Part shown: piece after piece, positions 7,812 through 15,522 of the stretch
How positions within the stretch are numbered: position 1 is the first letter of the stretch
Layout: each line of letters begins with the position of its first letter
DNA from: JBARKJ01 sp049801375
GTDB taxonomy: Bacteria > Nitrospirota > JACRHJ01
Direction of reading: 5' to 3'
Length of the DNA: 52,375 nt
NCBI GenBank assembly: GCA_049801375.1
Contig: JBARKJ010000128.1
Span: 1 to 52,375 of the forward strand
Translations under genes and position numbers: made by a program
The notes under the pieces: model-generated
Seen by the model: the letters and a program-made list of their open reading frames with translations, nothing else
What the model was told of the DNA's origin: nothing
The model's database searches: none

Positions 7812-9968
7812 TTAAGCCTTCTCAAGGGTTACGGCCGTGAGCATCCAGCCCTGTCCACCGGATGCCTCGTCTATATTGAACGGGACCAGCGTACTGGTGT
7901 TAATGCCCTTTCCGTCGCCCTCCCACCAGATGATGCTGGTAGACGGGTCGGAGCTGTCGAACTTCTGTGCTTTCTCTATATTCCCCCAGCCCTCGTGGCC
8001 GCAGCCCCGCGCTATGGCCAGGACCTTCGGATGTATGCCTGGAGAGAGTATCACCAACGCCTCCGCCTTCCCTGCGGGAGATGTTATCCTGACCTTGTCC
8101 CAGGTCTTCAGCCCAAGGCGCTGCCCGGTCTGGGTGTTAATGAAGGCGTTGTTCGTGTGGGCTATCTCCTTTGTGAAAAGGTTGTTCTCCGTGAATCCCT
8201 CCCGGTAAGGCGAAGGTGCGAAAGTGACCATCACGAGACTGTCGTATTTGATGTCTTTGTATTCCTGCGGCGGAGTGAACGCCGGGAGTTCCTTGCCCCA
8301 GGCCGCCTCTATCCTTGCCTTCCCGCCAGGAGACGCCGGGATGGAGTAAAATCCGGTCGAATCCATGGCCGCCAGGACGCCGTTATCGGGAAGGCCGGGC
8401 GCCTCCGCCAGAAGCTTGCGCATATATTCCCCGGAATCCTCGAACGAAAGAGGTTTCCCAAGCCGCGCCGCGAGCGCCGACAGCACCTCTACGTACGGCC
8501 TTGAATCGCCGATGGGCTGTACGGCAGGTCTGCGGTATCCATAAACCACCTCGCCCTTCTGCCCGTACGAGAGCTCCAGCCCATATTCCTCCAGGAATGT
8601 CGAGGCGGGCAGGATAAGGTCTGCGAACCGTCCGGTGTCGGTTATATTGGTATCGATGCACATCAGGAACGGGACCGCCGCTTCGTTTGCCAGGGCGCGG
8701 CCCATGTTCGCGGCTGCGGGCGAGGAGTAGACGGGGTCCGCCCCCTGCACGATGTACACGCCAGCTTTCGCAGTTCCCGCCTGAATGCTGTTGTGCAGTC
8801 TTTCCGGGGTTATCTCCTGCACGCGCGGACCGCCGGAACCGGATGCCGCCGGAATTACGTTGCAGCCCTTCTTGTTTATCTTGCCAGTGATTATGGGCAG
8901 AAGCCGTACCGCCCTCTCGTTCATCGTACCGCTTCGGTGCTTCGATACCCCGCCGCCGGTTAACAGCACGGCCTTGTCCGCAGAGGCGTATTCGAGTGCG
9001 ATCCGCCGGATGTCCTCCGCCGGCACGCCGCTTATCCACTCAGCCTTTGCCGGGGTGTAGGGGGCGAGGTGGGCGTTAAGCTCGCCGACGCTGGTGTTGG
9101 TGTGAGTCTCGATAAATGTCCTGTCGAAGAGGCCCTCGCTCATTATCACATGCGCCATCGCCAGCGCGACCACGGCGTCAGTCCCAGGGAGTAATGGATA
9201 CCATTCATCGCCGCGTCCGGCAGTCATAGAGAGCCTCGGGTCGAAGGTTACTATCTTGACCTCGGCCTTGTTCGCTTTGCGGATCGCCATGCCCTGCGCG
9301 GTCCTGACGCCCAGGTAATCCGACTCGTAGGGGTTCCCCCCGAAGTTCAGTATGTATTCGGCGTTCATTATATCCGGCAGGTCGTAAGGGGCCCCGAACG
9401 TCTCCCGAAGCGCCTTCTCGCGGCTTGGGGAGACGGCGTAGCCGTGGGAGGCAAGCGTCCCGCCGCCGATATTTGAGAGGAATTCCCTGCCTGCCGGTTC
9501 CGACGAGCCGCCAAGCGTCTCCAGGACTACTCCGCGGTCTCCTTTCGCCTTTATATTCTCAGCCGCTATGGCCAGGGCCGCATCCCAGGTTACTTCCTTC
9601 CACCTGTCCTGGCCGCGCCTGCCTACCTTGACTAACGGCTTTGTCACCCTTTCCGGGTCGTACAGCTTGTAAACCGAAGCCTCGCCCGTCATGCACAGCG
9701 TCCCCTTGTTGACCGGGTGCGCCGGGTTGCCCGATATTTTCATAAGCTGGCCGTCGGCGACGTAGGCCACCATGCCGCAGTGGGCGAAGCAGCCTGTGCA
9801 GGTGGTCGGCACGCCCTTGACTCTCTTCTCCGTGCAGCGGTCAGCAAAGCCGCCTTTTTCGAAGGTGGACTGGGCGGCGAAGAGATTGCCGAATAAGCGG
9901 TCCACGGCTAAAAAGGACGCGCCCGCGGAGGTATATTTAAGGAAACTCCTTCTTTTTATTTTTGACAT
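7812..9968 (-). CDS. Tat-exported molybdopterin (CISM/DMSO reductase superfamily) oxidoreductase catalytic subunit
   Basis: 718 residues. A twin-arginine signal KRRSFLK sits at residues 5-11. The N-terminal [4Fe-4S] site uses Cys57, Cys60, Cys64 and Cys92 (CTGCFAHC then GTLC). The body has the usual bis-MGD landmarks: TWDAAL, YILNFGGNPYES, LLPGTDAVVALAMAHVI, FLMCIDTNITDTGRFADLILPASTFLE, and a C-terminal dinucleotide-binding domain. There is no Cys between residues 92 and 369 and no in-frame TGA, so the molybdenum ligand is neither Cys nor Sec. Around the expected ligand region the sequence reads SHGYAVSPSRE, leaving Ser180 or Ser182 as candidates. The operon adds a four-cluster Fe-S protein, an NrfD subunit and multihaem cytochromes. 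Substrate and direction (polysulfide, thiosulfate, other oxyanion, or quinol oxidation) cannot be told from sequence alone. Confidence 0.9.
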   Translation of the reverse strand: MSKIKRRSFLKYTSAGASFLAVDRLFGNLFAAQSTFEKGGFADRCTEKRVKGVPTTCTGCFAHCGMVAYVADGQLMKISGNPAHPVNKGTLCMTGEASVYKLYDPERVTKPLVKVGRRGQDRWKEVTWDAALAIAAENIKAKGDRGVVLETLGGSSEPAGREFLSNIGGGTLASHGYAVSPSREKALRETFGAPYDLPDIMNAEYILNFGGNPYESDYLGVRTAQGMAIRKANKAEVKIVTFDPRLSMTAGRGDEWYPLLPGTDAVVALAMAHVIMSEGLFDRTFIETHTNTSVGELNAHLAPYTPAKAEWISGVPAEDIRRIALEYASADKAVLLTGGGVSKHRSGTMNERAVRLLPIITGKINKKGCNVIPAASGSGGPRVQEITPERLHNSIQAGTAKAGVYIVQGADPVYSSPAAANMGRALANEAAVPFLMCIDTNITDTGRFADLILPASTFLEEYGLELSYGQKGEVVYGYRRPAVQPIGDSRPYVEVLSALAARLGKPLSFEDSGEYMRKLLAEAPGLPDNGVLAAMDSTGFYSIPASPGGKARIEAAWGKELPAFTPPQEYKDIKYDSLVMVTFAPSPYREGFTENNLFTKEIAHTNNAFINTQTGQRLGLKTWDKVRITSPAGKAEALVILSPGIHPKVLAIARGCGHEGWGNIEKAQKFDSSDPSTSIIWWEGDGKGINTSTLVPFNIDEASGGQGWMLTAVTLEKA

Positions 9969-9981
9969 GTCCGGCTCTCCT

Positions 9982-10896
9982 CTACATTATCGGCAGGTAT
10001 TGGCTGCCCGTGGTGATGGAAAATCTCATCACGAGGATACCCAGTTCCGCTAAGAACATGATAACGAACAGCGCCGCCATGTTCCGGTTTAATTTCGGCA
10101 CCGCCAGCACGGCGAGCGGGAGGACCGTCCCCAGGGCCAGCGTAAAGAGGCCGAAGTTCATGCCCATCTTGCCGGAGAGCAGGAGCTGCGCCGCAAGCAC
10201 GGACCACTCCGAGCCGAAGCGCATATGCACCTGCTGAGTGAAAATGAAGAACAGGTTGATGAGCAGGAAGAGAGCCGCGAACCTGGCCAGCTTTATGATT
10301 ATTTCAGTATCGGCGTTCGCCATTTCCGGGTCCCAAGAATTAGACAGGAGCCGGTGGCGGATGATGCCTACCATGGTCATAAGCGCAATCCCTGAGGTCA
10401 TCGCTCCGGAGATGAAGTAGGCAGGCATTATCGGCGTATTCCAGGCCGAAGTCCCGATGCCCAGTGCCACGGCAAAACCGATGTAGGTGACGTATCCGAT
10501 CGCTACCGGCAGGAGTGCCTTGGCCAGGGCCTTATAGATTTTTGTTATGCCCAGGAACAGGAATATAATATATGAGCCCGCGAAGACCGGGTAGGCAATA
10601 AGGAAGACGGCGCCCCAGCTGAGCGGCGAGGTCGCATTAAAGAGCGTCATAAAGTACCAGAACCGAAGCGGCTGGCCCAGGTCCACGATTAGCAGCACCG
10701 GCGCCCCTGAAAAAAGAAGGACGACGAATACGGCCCCGATTTTGGCCAGGGGTTTGTAGGCGGTCTTGCCCGTGAGCGTCGCCCATACCGACAGGAGCGA
10801 GCAGCCGCCGCCCACGCCCAATAAAAAGAAGTACAAAGATATAACGGGTGAGAGCGCGAACTCGTGCGGCACGTTGTATAAGAGGTTCATTTCCAT
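9982..10896 (-). CDS. NrfD/PsrC-family integral membrane quinone-interacting subunit
   Basis: A 304-residue polytopic protein with about eight to nine hydrophobic helices. It opens with the family pattern FFLLGVGGGCSLLSVW and continues with APVLLIVDLGQPLRFWYFM, then a second half with STSAWNTPIMPAYFISGAM. NrfD/PsrC proteins carry the quinone site and anchor CISM complexes on the periplasmic side. The gene lies between the Fe-S subunit and the molybdopterin subunit, the standard order for such complexes. GGGGAGG stands before the first of two start codons (10896, 10890). It has no haem-binding motif of its own, so electrons would pass through the Fe-S protein. Confidence 0.92.
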   Translation of the reverse strand: MEMNLLYNVPHEFALSPVISLYFFLLGVGGGCSLLSVWATLTGKTAYKPLAKIGAVFVVLLFSGAPVLLIVDLGQPLRFWYFMTLFNATSPLSWGAVFLIAYPVFAGSYIIFLFLGITKIYKALAKALLPVAIGYVTYIGFAVALGIGTSAWNTPIMPAYFISGAMTSGIALMTMVGIIRHRLLSNSWDPEMANADTEIIIKLARFAALFLLINLFFIFTQQVHMRFGSEWSVLAAQLLLSGKMGMNFGLFTLALGTVLPLAVLAVPKLNRNMAALFVIMFLAELGILVMRFSITTGSQYLPIM

Positions 10897-10914
10897 TTTT
10901 TTAATCCTCCCCTT

Positions 10915-11553
10915 TTAGCCGAGAATGTCTTCGACGGATTTTATGTCGTGCTCCTGGAAGCGCTCGATGTCCACGCCGGAGAGCGGATCGGCGATGTCTT
11001 TGTCCAGGCCGATGTAAAACACGTTAGGCTTCGTGCCCGCTTCGGGCTTCAATACGGAAACGGCATTTTTGACGAGTATTTTGGATATCTCGGAATCAGG
11101 GTCGTTCAAGTCTCCGAAGACCCTGGCTCCGGAAGGACACGCCTCGACGCATGCTGGCTGCAGGCCGGCGTCGATCCTGTGGCTGCAGAAGTAGCATTTC
11201 TGGGCGTAGCGCCTTAAGGGGTTTATGTGGCGCACCTGGTAGGGGCATGCCGCCATGCAGTACTTGCAGCCGACGCACTTGTGCGGGTCTATCATCACTA
11301 TGCCGTCGTCCCTCTTGTAGGAGGCGGTAGCCGGACAGACGCGCACGCACACCGCGTTCTCGCAGTTGTTGCACAGCACCGGCAGGGTGTAGGTCTTAGC
11401 GTCCGGGTATACGCCCTTCTCAAGGATTTTTACCCAACTCCGAAACACACCCGGCGGGACATCGTTCTCGGCCTTGCAGGCGACGCTGCAGGTGTGGCAG
11501 CCCGTGCACCGGGTAAGGTCGATGACCATCCCCCATTTTTTCGTCTTAGACAT
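10915..11553 (-). CDS. Four-cluster ferredoxin-like electron transfer subunit (DmsB/PhsB/NrfC type)
   Basis: A 212-residue Fe-S protein with the four Cys groups expected for four [4Fe-4S] clusters: CTGCHTCSVAC, CNNCENAVCVRVCP, CVGCKYCMAACP, and CYFC with CVEACP. It would carry electrons between the NrfD quinone site and the molybdopterin subunit. No Tat or Sec signal is visible, so it is presumably exported together with the Tat-bearing catalytic partner. An upstream in-frame ATG at 11574 would add seven residues. AAAGGAG sits 5 bases before ATG 11553, which decides the start. The gene is in one line with the small membrane proteins upstream and NrfD downstream. Confidence 0.93.
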   Translation of the reverse strand: MSKTKKWGMVIDLTRCTGCHTCSVACKAENDVPPGVFRSWVKILEKGVYPDAKTYTLPVLCNNCENAVCVRVCPATASYKRDDGIVMIDPHKCVGCKYCMAACPYQVRHINPLRRYAQKCYFCSHRIDAGLQPACVEACPSGARVFGDLNDPDSEISKILVKNAVSVLKPEAGTKPNVFYIGLDKDIADPLSGVDIERFQEHDIKSVEDILG

Positions 11554-11615
11554 GGCCGCTCCTTTCGTTGACATGAAATATCCCGCCCCCGTTCAAGAGG
11601 CGGGAATGGCATTCT

Positions 11616-11948
11616 TTATGGCCGGGTTTTTTCAGCGGGATGATATTCCGGCGCGCTCTTAGGCTCTAACAGCCATCCGGCGGTAAAGCCCACGACCCAT
11701 CCGGTGGCGGAAAAGACCACTATGAAAACAACCCCGGCTACCAGTATACCCGCGAGCATCGAGGCCGCGAGCGCGATGCGGGAGATGAGCGTCTCACCTG
11801 CCGCCCCCATTATACTGTTGATGATGTCCAGCCCGATTACCCCGCCGATCAGCGCCCCCTGCGCCAGCCCGAACACGGCGAACATCGCGAGCCCAATCCC
11901 CGTCCCGACTAAAGCCGCTTTCCTTGCTATTTCGTTTCTTAGTTTCAT
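11616..11948 (-). CDS. Small glycine-zipper membrane protein, paralogue 3 of 3 (unknown function)
   Basis: About 110 residues, with two long hydrophobic segments separated by a polar turn and a short charged tail. The first segment carries the motif FGLAQGALIGG, also present in the proteins at 12015-12368 (FGLLQGAMLGG) and 12432-12728 (YGLLQGALLGG). The conserved Gln inside the helix and the regular glycines are unusual for a simple anchor. The frame opens at 11987, but AAGGAGG lies 6 bases before ATG 11948, so I take that start. It is the third gene of the run and directly precedes the Fe-S subunit. I do not recognise a named family. It may be a small subunit or assembly factor of the molybdoenzyme complex; that is inference from position only. 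Confidence 0.8.
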   Translation of the reverse strand: MKLRNEIARKAALVGTGIGLAMFAVFGLAQGALIGGVIGLDIINSIMGAAGETLISRIALAASMLAGILVAGVVFIVVFSATGWVVGFTAGWLLEPKSAPEYHPAEKTRP

Positions 11949-12014
11949 GACGAGCCTCCTTCCGGCCCGAGTGCATATATACTGCATACCGACTGCATAT
12001 TGCCTGCCTTGTTC

Positions 12015-12368
12015 CTACCTGCTCTTGTTCGCTTCCGGCGCGAGCCTGGTCTCGTTTGCTTCTTCCTTCTGCTGAGTCAGGGCCAGCAGATATCCGGCTA
12101 CCACGCCGATCATCGTACCCGCGGAGACCAGGATGGCGAAGGCAACTCCGACCCCGGCCACCATGCATGCGGCCACTATAATCCTCGGAAGAACGTCGCC
12201 CGCCATCACCTCGAAGGTATTGGCCCCGAATATATGGTTTGCCACGGCAACGCCCGCGGTGCCGCCAAGCATAGCGCCCTGGAGCAGTCCGAATACCGCG
12301 AAAAGTGCAATGCCCGCACCCGCGCCGACCAGCCCGCATCTCTTTACTATCGCCGTTTTTGCCGTCAT
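12015..12368 (-). CDS. Small glycine-zipper membrane protein, paralogue 2 of 3 (unknown function)
   Basis: 117 residues. A short basic N-terminus is followed by a Gly/Ala-rich helix with the shared FGLLQGAMLGG motif, a loop of about 20 residues (NHIFGANTFEV), a second long hydrophobic stretch and a charged C-terminal tail ending in KSR. The ribosome site GGAGGAGG stands before ATG 12368. It is about as similar to its two neighbours as they are to each other: the first helix is nearly the same in all three, while loops and tails differ, as expected for old tandem duplications. No cofactor-binding residues are visible. Function unknown. Confidence 0.8.
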   Translation of the reverse strand: MTAKTAIVKRCGLVGAGAGIALFAVFGLLQGAMLGGTAGVAVANHIFGANTFEVMAGDVLPRIIVAACMVAGVGVAFAILVSAGTMIGVVAGYLLALTQQKEEANETRLAPEANKSR

Positions 12369-12431
12369 TTTATTTTCCTCCTCCCGTTATTTAAGTGACA
12401 TCACGAATCCCGCCATCATGGCCGCCCTTTA

Positions 12432-12728
12432 CTAGTTGACCGCTTTAGAGACATGCGCTTCTTTCCTGGCGGCGTCTACCAGCCATCCGATTATCCTGCC
12501 GAGGGTAAACCCCACGGTTATGAATATAGTCGCCGCGACAGCCGTCCCGGCTGCCATCCCGGCGGCTGCAAGAATTCTCTGTACCATCCCTCCCGCCGCC
12601 ATCCCTGCCTGCACGCCCGCCGTACCTCCTAAAAGGGCGCCCTGGAGGAGACCGTACAGAAGGAACATCACCAGCCCTGCTCCACCGCCTACCAGACTAA
12701 GCTTTTTTGAAGTTTCCCTGTCCGCCAT
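12432..12728 (-). CDS. Small glycine-zipper membrane protein, paralogue 1 of 3 (unknown function)
   Basis: 98 residues, the shortest of the three. A basic start (MADRETSKK) leads into a helix with the shared YGLLQGALLGG motif, then a short Met/Ala/Gly-rich linker and a second helix rich in Ala, Gly and Thr, ending in a basic amphipathic tail. AAAAAGGAGG precedes ATG 12728. It is the first gene behind the sigma-54 promoter at 12776-12791, with an estimated leader of about 37 bases, so it should be the first translated product of the respiratory operon. Its function is unknown. The glycine zipper suggests tight helix packing, as in an oligomer or as a partner of NrfD. Confidence 0.8.
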   Translation of the reverse strand: MADRETSKKLSLVGGGAGLVMFLLYGLLQGALLGGTAGVQAGMAAGGMVQRILAAAGMAAGTAVAATIFITVGFTLGRIIGWLVDAARKEAHVSKAVN

Positions 12729-12775
12729 GTCACACCTCCTTTTCCTGCTTTTTTTGCTTCCCTGCTCTTATATAG

Positions 12776-12791
12776 AGCAAGAGGTGTGCCA
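12776..12791 (-). promoter_or_regulatory. Sigma-54 (RpoN) promoter of the small-membrane-protein / molybdoenzyme / cytochrome operon
   Basis: Read on the minus strand the site is TGGCACACCTCTTGCT. It matches the consensus TGGCAC-N5-TTGC(A/T) in every defined base, with the correct -24/-12 spacing. The start of transcription should fall near 12765, leaving about 37 bases to ATG 12728 with a strong AAGGAGG. Sigma-54 promoters need an NtrC-type activator, and one is encoded at 4990-6339 next to the far end of this operon. Confidence 0.85.
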
Positions 12792-12939
12792 GACCAGGAA
12801 AAATCGATGCGATGAGAAATCTAAATGCTATCTCTCTGAAATTTAAGACATTTAGCCGAGAAGATTATTGCGGGAACCTGACGGTGTGTCCTTGAAATAT
12901 TATATCACTATTTATTAAGGAGGTTTTCTTTGCAGCGGC

Positions 12940-12964
12940 GCGAAAAAAGGCGTCCGCTTTTCGC
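12940..12964. promoter_or_regulatory. Inverted repeat upstream of the sigma-54 promoter: possible activator site or cytochrome terminator
   Basis: GCGAAAA (12940-12946) pairs with TTTTCGC (12958-12964), with an inner GCG/CGC. It is centred about 175 bases upstream of the -12 element, a normal distance for an NtrC-type enhancer site. It also lies just behind the stop of the 11-haem cytochrome, so it could be a weak terminator, though no T tract follows. The rest of the 260-base gap (12729-12988) is AT-rich and holds no convincing gene. Confidence 0.4.
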
Positions 12965-12988
12965 AAAAATGTTAATTATAAGGAATGA

Positions 12989-13885
12989 TTACCTGATTGG
13001 GAAGAAACCGGACGGCTCCCGGTAGCCGTGACAGGAGGAGCAGGCGGCTTGAAGGTCTTGTACTTTCCATGTATGCGCCTTGTGGCAGGAAGAGCAGGCG
13101 GCCTTCGCGTGGACGACGTGGCCCCTGTCGGTCAAGTCCTTATGGCAGCCGTTGCATATGGAATCCTTCGGTTTTATCTCGCCATGCGGGTCATGGCAGG
13201 AGAAGCACTCGAGCTTCGACATGGGTGAACCGGGCGGGAAGTCCGCCTGGACCTTTGCGTGGCACCTGACGCACCGCTGCCTGGTGGGTATTACCCTGTT
13301 CCGTTCCGTGCCCTCGCGCATGCTGAAGATATGACAGTTGACGCAAAGAAGCCCCTCCATACCCGCGCCGTGCACCTTCTTGCCCCTGTGGCACCGGACG
13401 CAGGCGTCCGGGTCGCTGGGGAAGTTGTGGCCGGCGAAGGGATGGCAGTCGAAGCATTCCAGGAAGTCGTGACGGAAGTGCCCGTAGCTCTTTACATTTT
13501 CCTCCTTGCCCTGGGACTTCTGCTCCCAGTGGCAGCCGGAGCACGATTTCCAGGGCAGCTTCTTCCCATGGCTCTGTCCTATCTTCGTCTTGCCGTATAT
13601 AATATGCTTTATCAGCAGGGCGTCCTGCTCGAGCACGGTAAGCTGGTGGCACTCCTGGCATGCGACGCTCTTGTGGTCGCTTGATGCCCACTGAGCGAAC
13701 ACCCCCTTCATAAGATGACAGCTGTTGCAGTAATCGGGGTCCTTACGGATATACGCGGTGTACTTCATGCCGATGGCTATGCCCGCGGCGGAGACGACGA
13801 ACATAAGGAGGACCAGCGCCACGAAATGCCTGGGCCCGTAAAGTTTCTTTATCTGGTCGTAAATTCTCTCCAGCCAGTTCAGCAT
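12989..13885 (-). CDS. 11-haem NapC/NirT-like membrane-anchored c-type cytochrome
   Basis: About 298 residues, with one N-terminal helix (about 21-41) and 11 CxxCH motifs: CNSCH, CQECH, CSGCH, CFDCH, CVRCH, CVNCH, CVRCH, CFSCH, CNGCH, CSSCH and CSSCH. The first section, with a helix followed by YCNSCH and a second haem near ACQECH, is the NapC/NirT quinol-dehydrogenase type; the rest extends it with further haems. It would take electrons from menaquinol and pass them to periplasmic carriers, probably for the operon downstream. The frame opens at ATG 13912, but that codon lies between the -35 and -10 boxes of a strong promoter. ATG 13885 (MLNWLERIYD) lies 8 bases after the -10 and is my choice. 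A 260-base gap separates it from the sigma-54 operon, so it may be expressed independently. Confidence 0.88.
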   Translation of the reverse strand: MLNWLERIYDQIKKLYGPRHFVALVLLMFVVSAAGIAIGMKYTAYIRKDPDYCNSCHLMKGVFAQWASSDHKSVACQECHQLTVLEQDALLIKHIIYGKTKIGQSHGKKLPWKSCSGCHWEQKSQGKEENVKSYGHFRHDFLECFDCHPFAGHNFPSDPDACVRCHRGKKVHGAGMEGLLCVNCHIFSMREGTERNRVIPTRQRCVRCHAKVQADFPPGSPMSKLECFSCHDPHGEIKPKDSICNGCHKDLTDRGHVVHAKAACSSCHKAHTWKVQDLQAACSSCHGYREPSGFFPIR

Positions 13886-13893
13886 ATACTGAA

Positions 13894-13922
13894 ATTTTAA
13901 GGGCGGACGCATGCCATGTCAA
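13894..13922 (-). promoter_or_regulatory. Sigma-70 promoter giving a near-leaderless mRNA for the 11-haem cytochrome
   Basis: On the minus strand TTGACA (13922-13917), a 17-base spacer and TAAAAT (13899-13894) are followed after 8 bases by ATG 13885. Transcription should begin within about 3 bases of the start codon. No Shine-Dalgarno sequence is present. Confidence 0.72.
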
Positions 13923-13939
13923 GGAAAAGGAGCCGGATA

Positions 13940-13968
13940 TTGACAGCCGGGCGTCTTTCATGGATAAT
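13940..13968 (+). promoter_or_regulatory. Sigma-70 promoter giving a near-leaderless mRNA for the OppF-like ATPase
   Basis: TTGACA (13940-13945), a 17-base spacer and GATAAT (13963-13968) are followed after 8 bases by ATG 13977. It is back to back with the cytochrome promoter, and the two -35 boxes are 17 bases apart. Only a weak AGG precedes the start codon. Confidence 0.75.
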
Positions 13969-13976
13969 GCTTAGGC

Positions 13977-14786
13977 ATGGGAACGCTTTTAAAGGTCAGC
14001 GGCCTTAAAAAATATTTTTCGGCGAGTAGGGGCTTCTTCGGCGAAAAAACGCAGGTCAAGGCCGTGGACGGCGTCGATTTCGAGATTAACAGAGGAGAGG
14101 TGCTGGGCCTTGTCGGCGAATCAGGCTCCGGCAAGTCCACCGTGGGCAGGTGTGTCCTTCGGCTTATCGAGCCGACCGAAGGGTCGGTGATCTTCGACGG
14201 TACGGACGTCACCCGTGCCGACCGGGAGGAGTTAAGGAAGCTAAGACGCAGGATGCAGATAATATTCCAGGACCCGTACGCCTCGCTGAACCCCCGGATG
14301 AAAGTGGGGGAGATAGTGGGCGAGCCGCTTTTTGTCAGCGGCTTGGCCAGGGGGAGCGAACTCAAAGACCGCGTTGCGGAGATACTTAAAAAAGTCGGCA
14401 TCGGCCCGGAGGCGATAGGGAAATACCCTCATGAGTTCTCCGGCGGCCAGAGGCAGCGGATAGGCATCGCCAGGGCGATTTCCGTGAAGCCTGAGCTTAT
14501 CGTCGCGGACGAGCCGCTCTCCGCGCTGGACGTCTCAATCCAGGCGCAGGTCTTAAACCTCCTCAAGGACCTCCAGGACGAATTCTCCTTAAGCTTCCTG
14601 TTCATCACCCACGACCTGAACATCGTCCGGTACTTCTGCGACAAGGTCGCGGTTATGAACCGGGGCAAGATAGTGGAGTGGGGCACGGCGGAGTCGATAT
14701 ACAATAGCCCGAAAGACCCTTACACCAAGGCGCTGCTTAAGGCTATACCCATCGCGGACCCGAGGGCGAAAGCAGGCGTTCCCTGA
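13977..14786 (+). CDS. Oligopeptide/dipeptide ABC transporter ATP-binding protein (OppF/DppF type)
   Basis: 269 residues, a little short for OppF but with all the ABC elements. Walker A is GESGSGKST, the Q-loop is IIFQDPYASLNPRM, the signature is FSGGQRQRIGIARA, Walker B with D-loop is LIVADEPLSALD, and the switch His is in FITHDL. The C-terminus SPKDPYTKALLKAIP is the tail typical of peptide importers, although it lacks the longer Cys-containing Opp tail. It would power a DppBC-type channel together with an OppD partner, which is not in this window. The methyltransferase gene downstream overlaps by one base (TGATG). Confidence 0.93.
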   Translation: MGTLLKVSGLKKYFSASRGFFGEKTQVKAVDGVDFEINRGEVLGLVGESGSGKSTVGRCVLRLIEPTEGSVIFDGTDVTRADREELRKLRRRMQIIFQDPYASLNPRMKVGEIVGEPLFVSGLARGSELKDRVAEILKKVGIGPEAIGKYPHEFSGGQRQRIGIARAISVKPELIVADEPLSALDVSIQAQVLNLLKDLQDEFSLSFLFITHDLNIVRYFCDKVAVMNRGKIVEWGTAESIYNSPKDPYTKALLKAIPIADPRAKAGVP

Positions 14787-15496
14787 TGGGCAAAGGCTAT
14801 ACCGGCGTAGACAACCTCGAGATAATCGGGGAGGCTAAAAAATACAACCACTTCCTCGAATGTCAGACGTTTCTCCACTCCCGAGGGGCCTTAAAGGCGC
14901 TCGATTTCGGCGCCGGCATAGGTACCTTTTCCGCCGCACTCAGGGAAAAGGGCCTCTCCATCACCTGCGTGGAGCCGGACAGCGAACTTCGGCAGCGGCT
15001 TGAAAGCCTGAATTTTGAGAGCCATGCGGATATAAGGGATGTCCCGGAGAACTCGTTCGACTACATCTACTCATTAAACGTCCTGGAGCATATCGAGGAC
15101 GACCTGGACGCCTTAAAAAACCTTTACAGCAGGCTGAGGCCCGGCAGCAGAATTTTTCTTTATGTGCCCGCCTTTCAGTGCCTTTACTCCAGCATGGATA
15201 AAAAGGTCGGCCACTTCAGAAGATACGACAGACGGGGAATTAAGGCCGCCCTGGAGTCCTGCGGCTTCGTTAAAATCAGGACCCGGTATGCGGACAGCCT
15301 CGGTTTCGTCGTGACAATCCTCTACAAACTCTTCGGCAACAAAAGAGGCGACCTCAATATAAAAACTATTAAACTCTACGACACCGTCTTCTTCCCCATC
15401 AGCAGGGCAATGGACAGGTTTGCGGGCCGTTTTTTTGGCAAAAATATAATCGCGGTCGCCATCCGGCCTGGGCCGGGAAAAACGAATCCCAGTTAA
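14786..15496 (+). CDS. Class I SAM-dependent methyltransferase
   Basis: 236 residues with a Rossmann-type SAM-binding fold. Motif I is LDFGAGIGTFSAAL, the acidic end of strand 2 is CVEPD, motif II is SFDYIYSLNVLEHIED, and a post-motif LRPGSRIFLYVPA strand follows. The conserved GHFRRYDRRGIKAALESCGF segment is seen in small methyltransferases found near cell-envelope glycosylation genes. The C-terminal hydrophobic part (LGFVVTILYKLFG) may associate with membrane. The start overlaps the OppF-like stop. The substrate is not evident, and the link to peptide transport may be positional only. Confidence 0.87.
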   Translation: MGKGYTGVDNLEIIGEAKKYNHFLECQTFLHSRGALKALDFGAGIGTFSAALREKGLSITCVEPDSELRQRLESLNFESHADIRDVPENSFDYIYSLNVLEHIEDDLDALKNLYSRLRPGSRIFLYVPAFQCLYSSMDKKVGHFRRYDRRGIKAALESCGFVKIRTRYADSLGFVVTILYKLFGNKRGDLNIKTIKLYDTVFFPISRAMDRFAGRFFGKNIIAVAIRPGPGKTNPS

Positions 15497-15522
15497 ACGT
15501 TTTTAATATATCATTGGTTTTC

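Noticed and set aside
12928..13023. Plus-strand TTG mini-frame behind AAGGAGG, running into the cytochrome gene end
   Set aside because: About 31 codons, basic and without features, overlapping an antisense gene and an inverted repeat; not supported as a gene.
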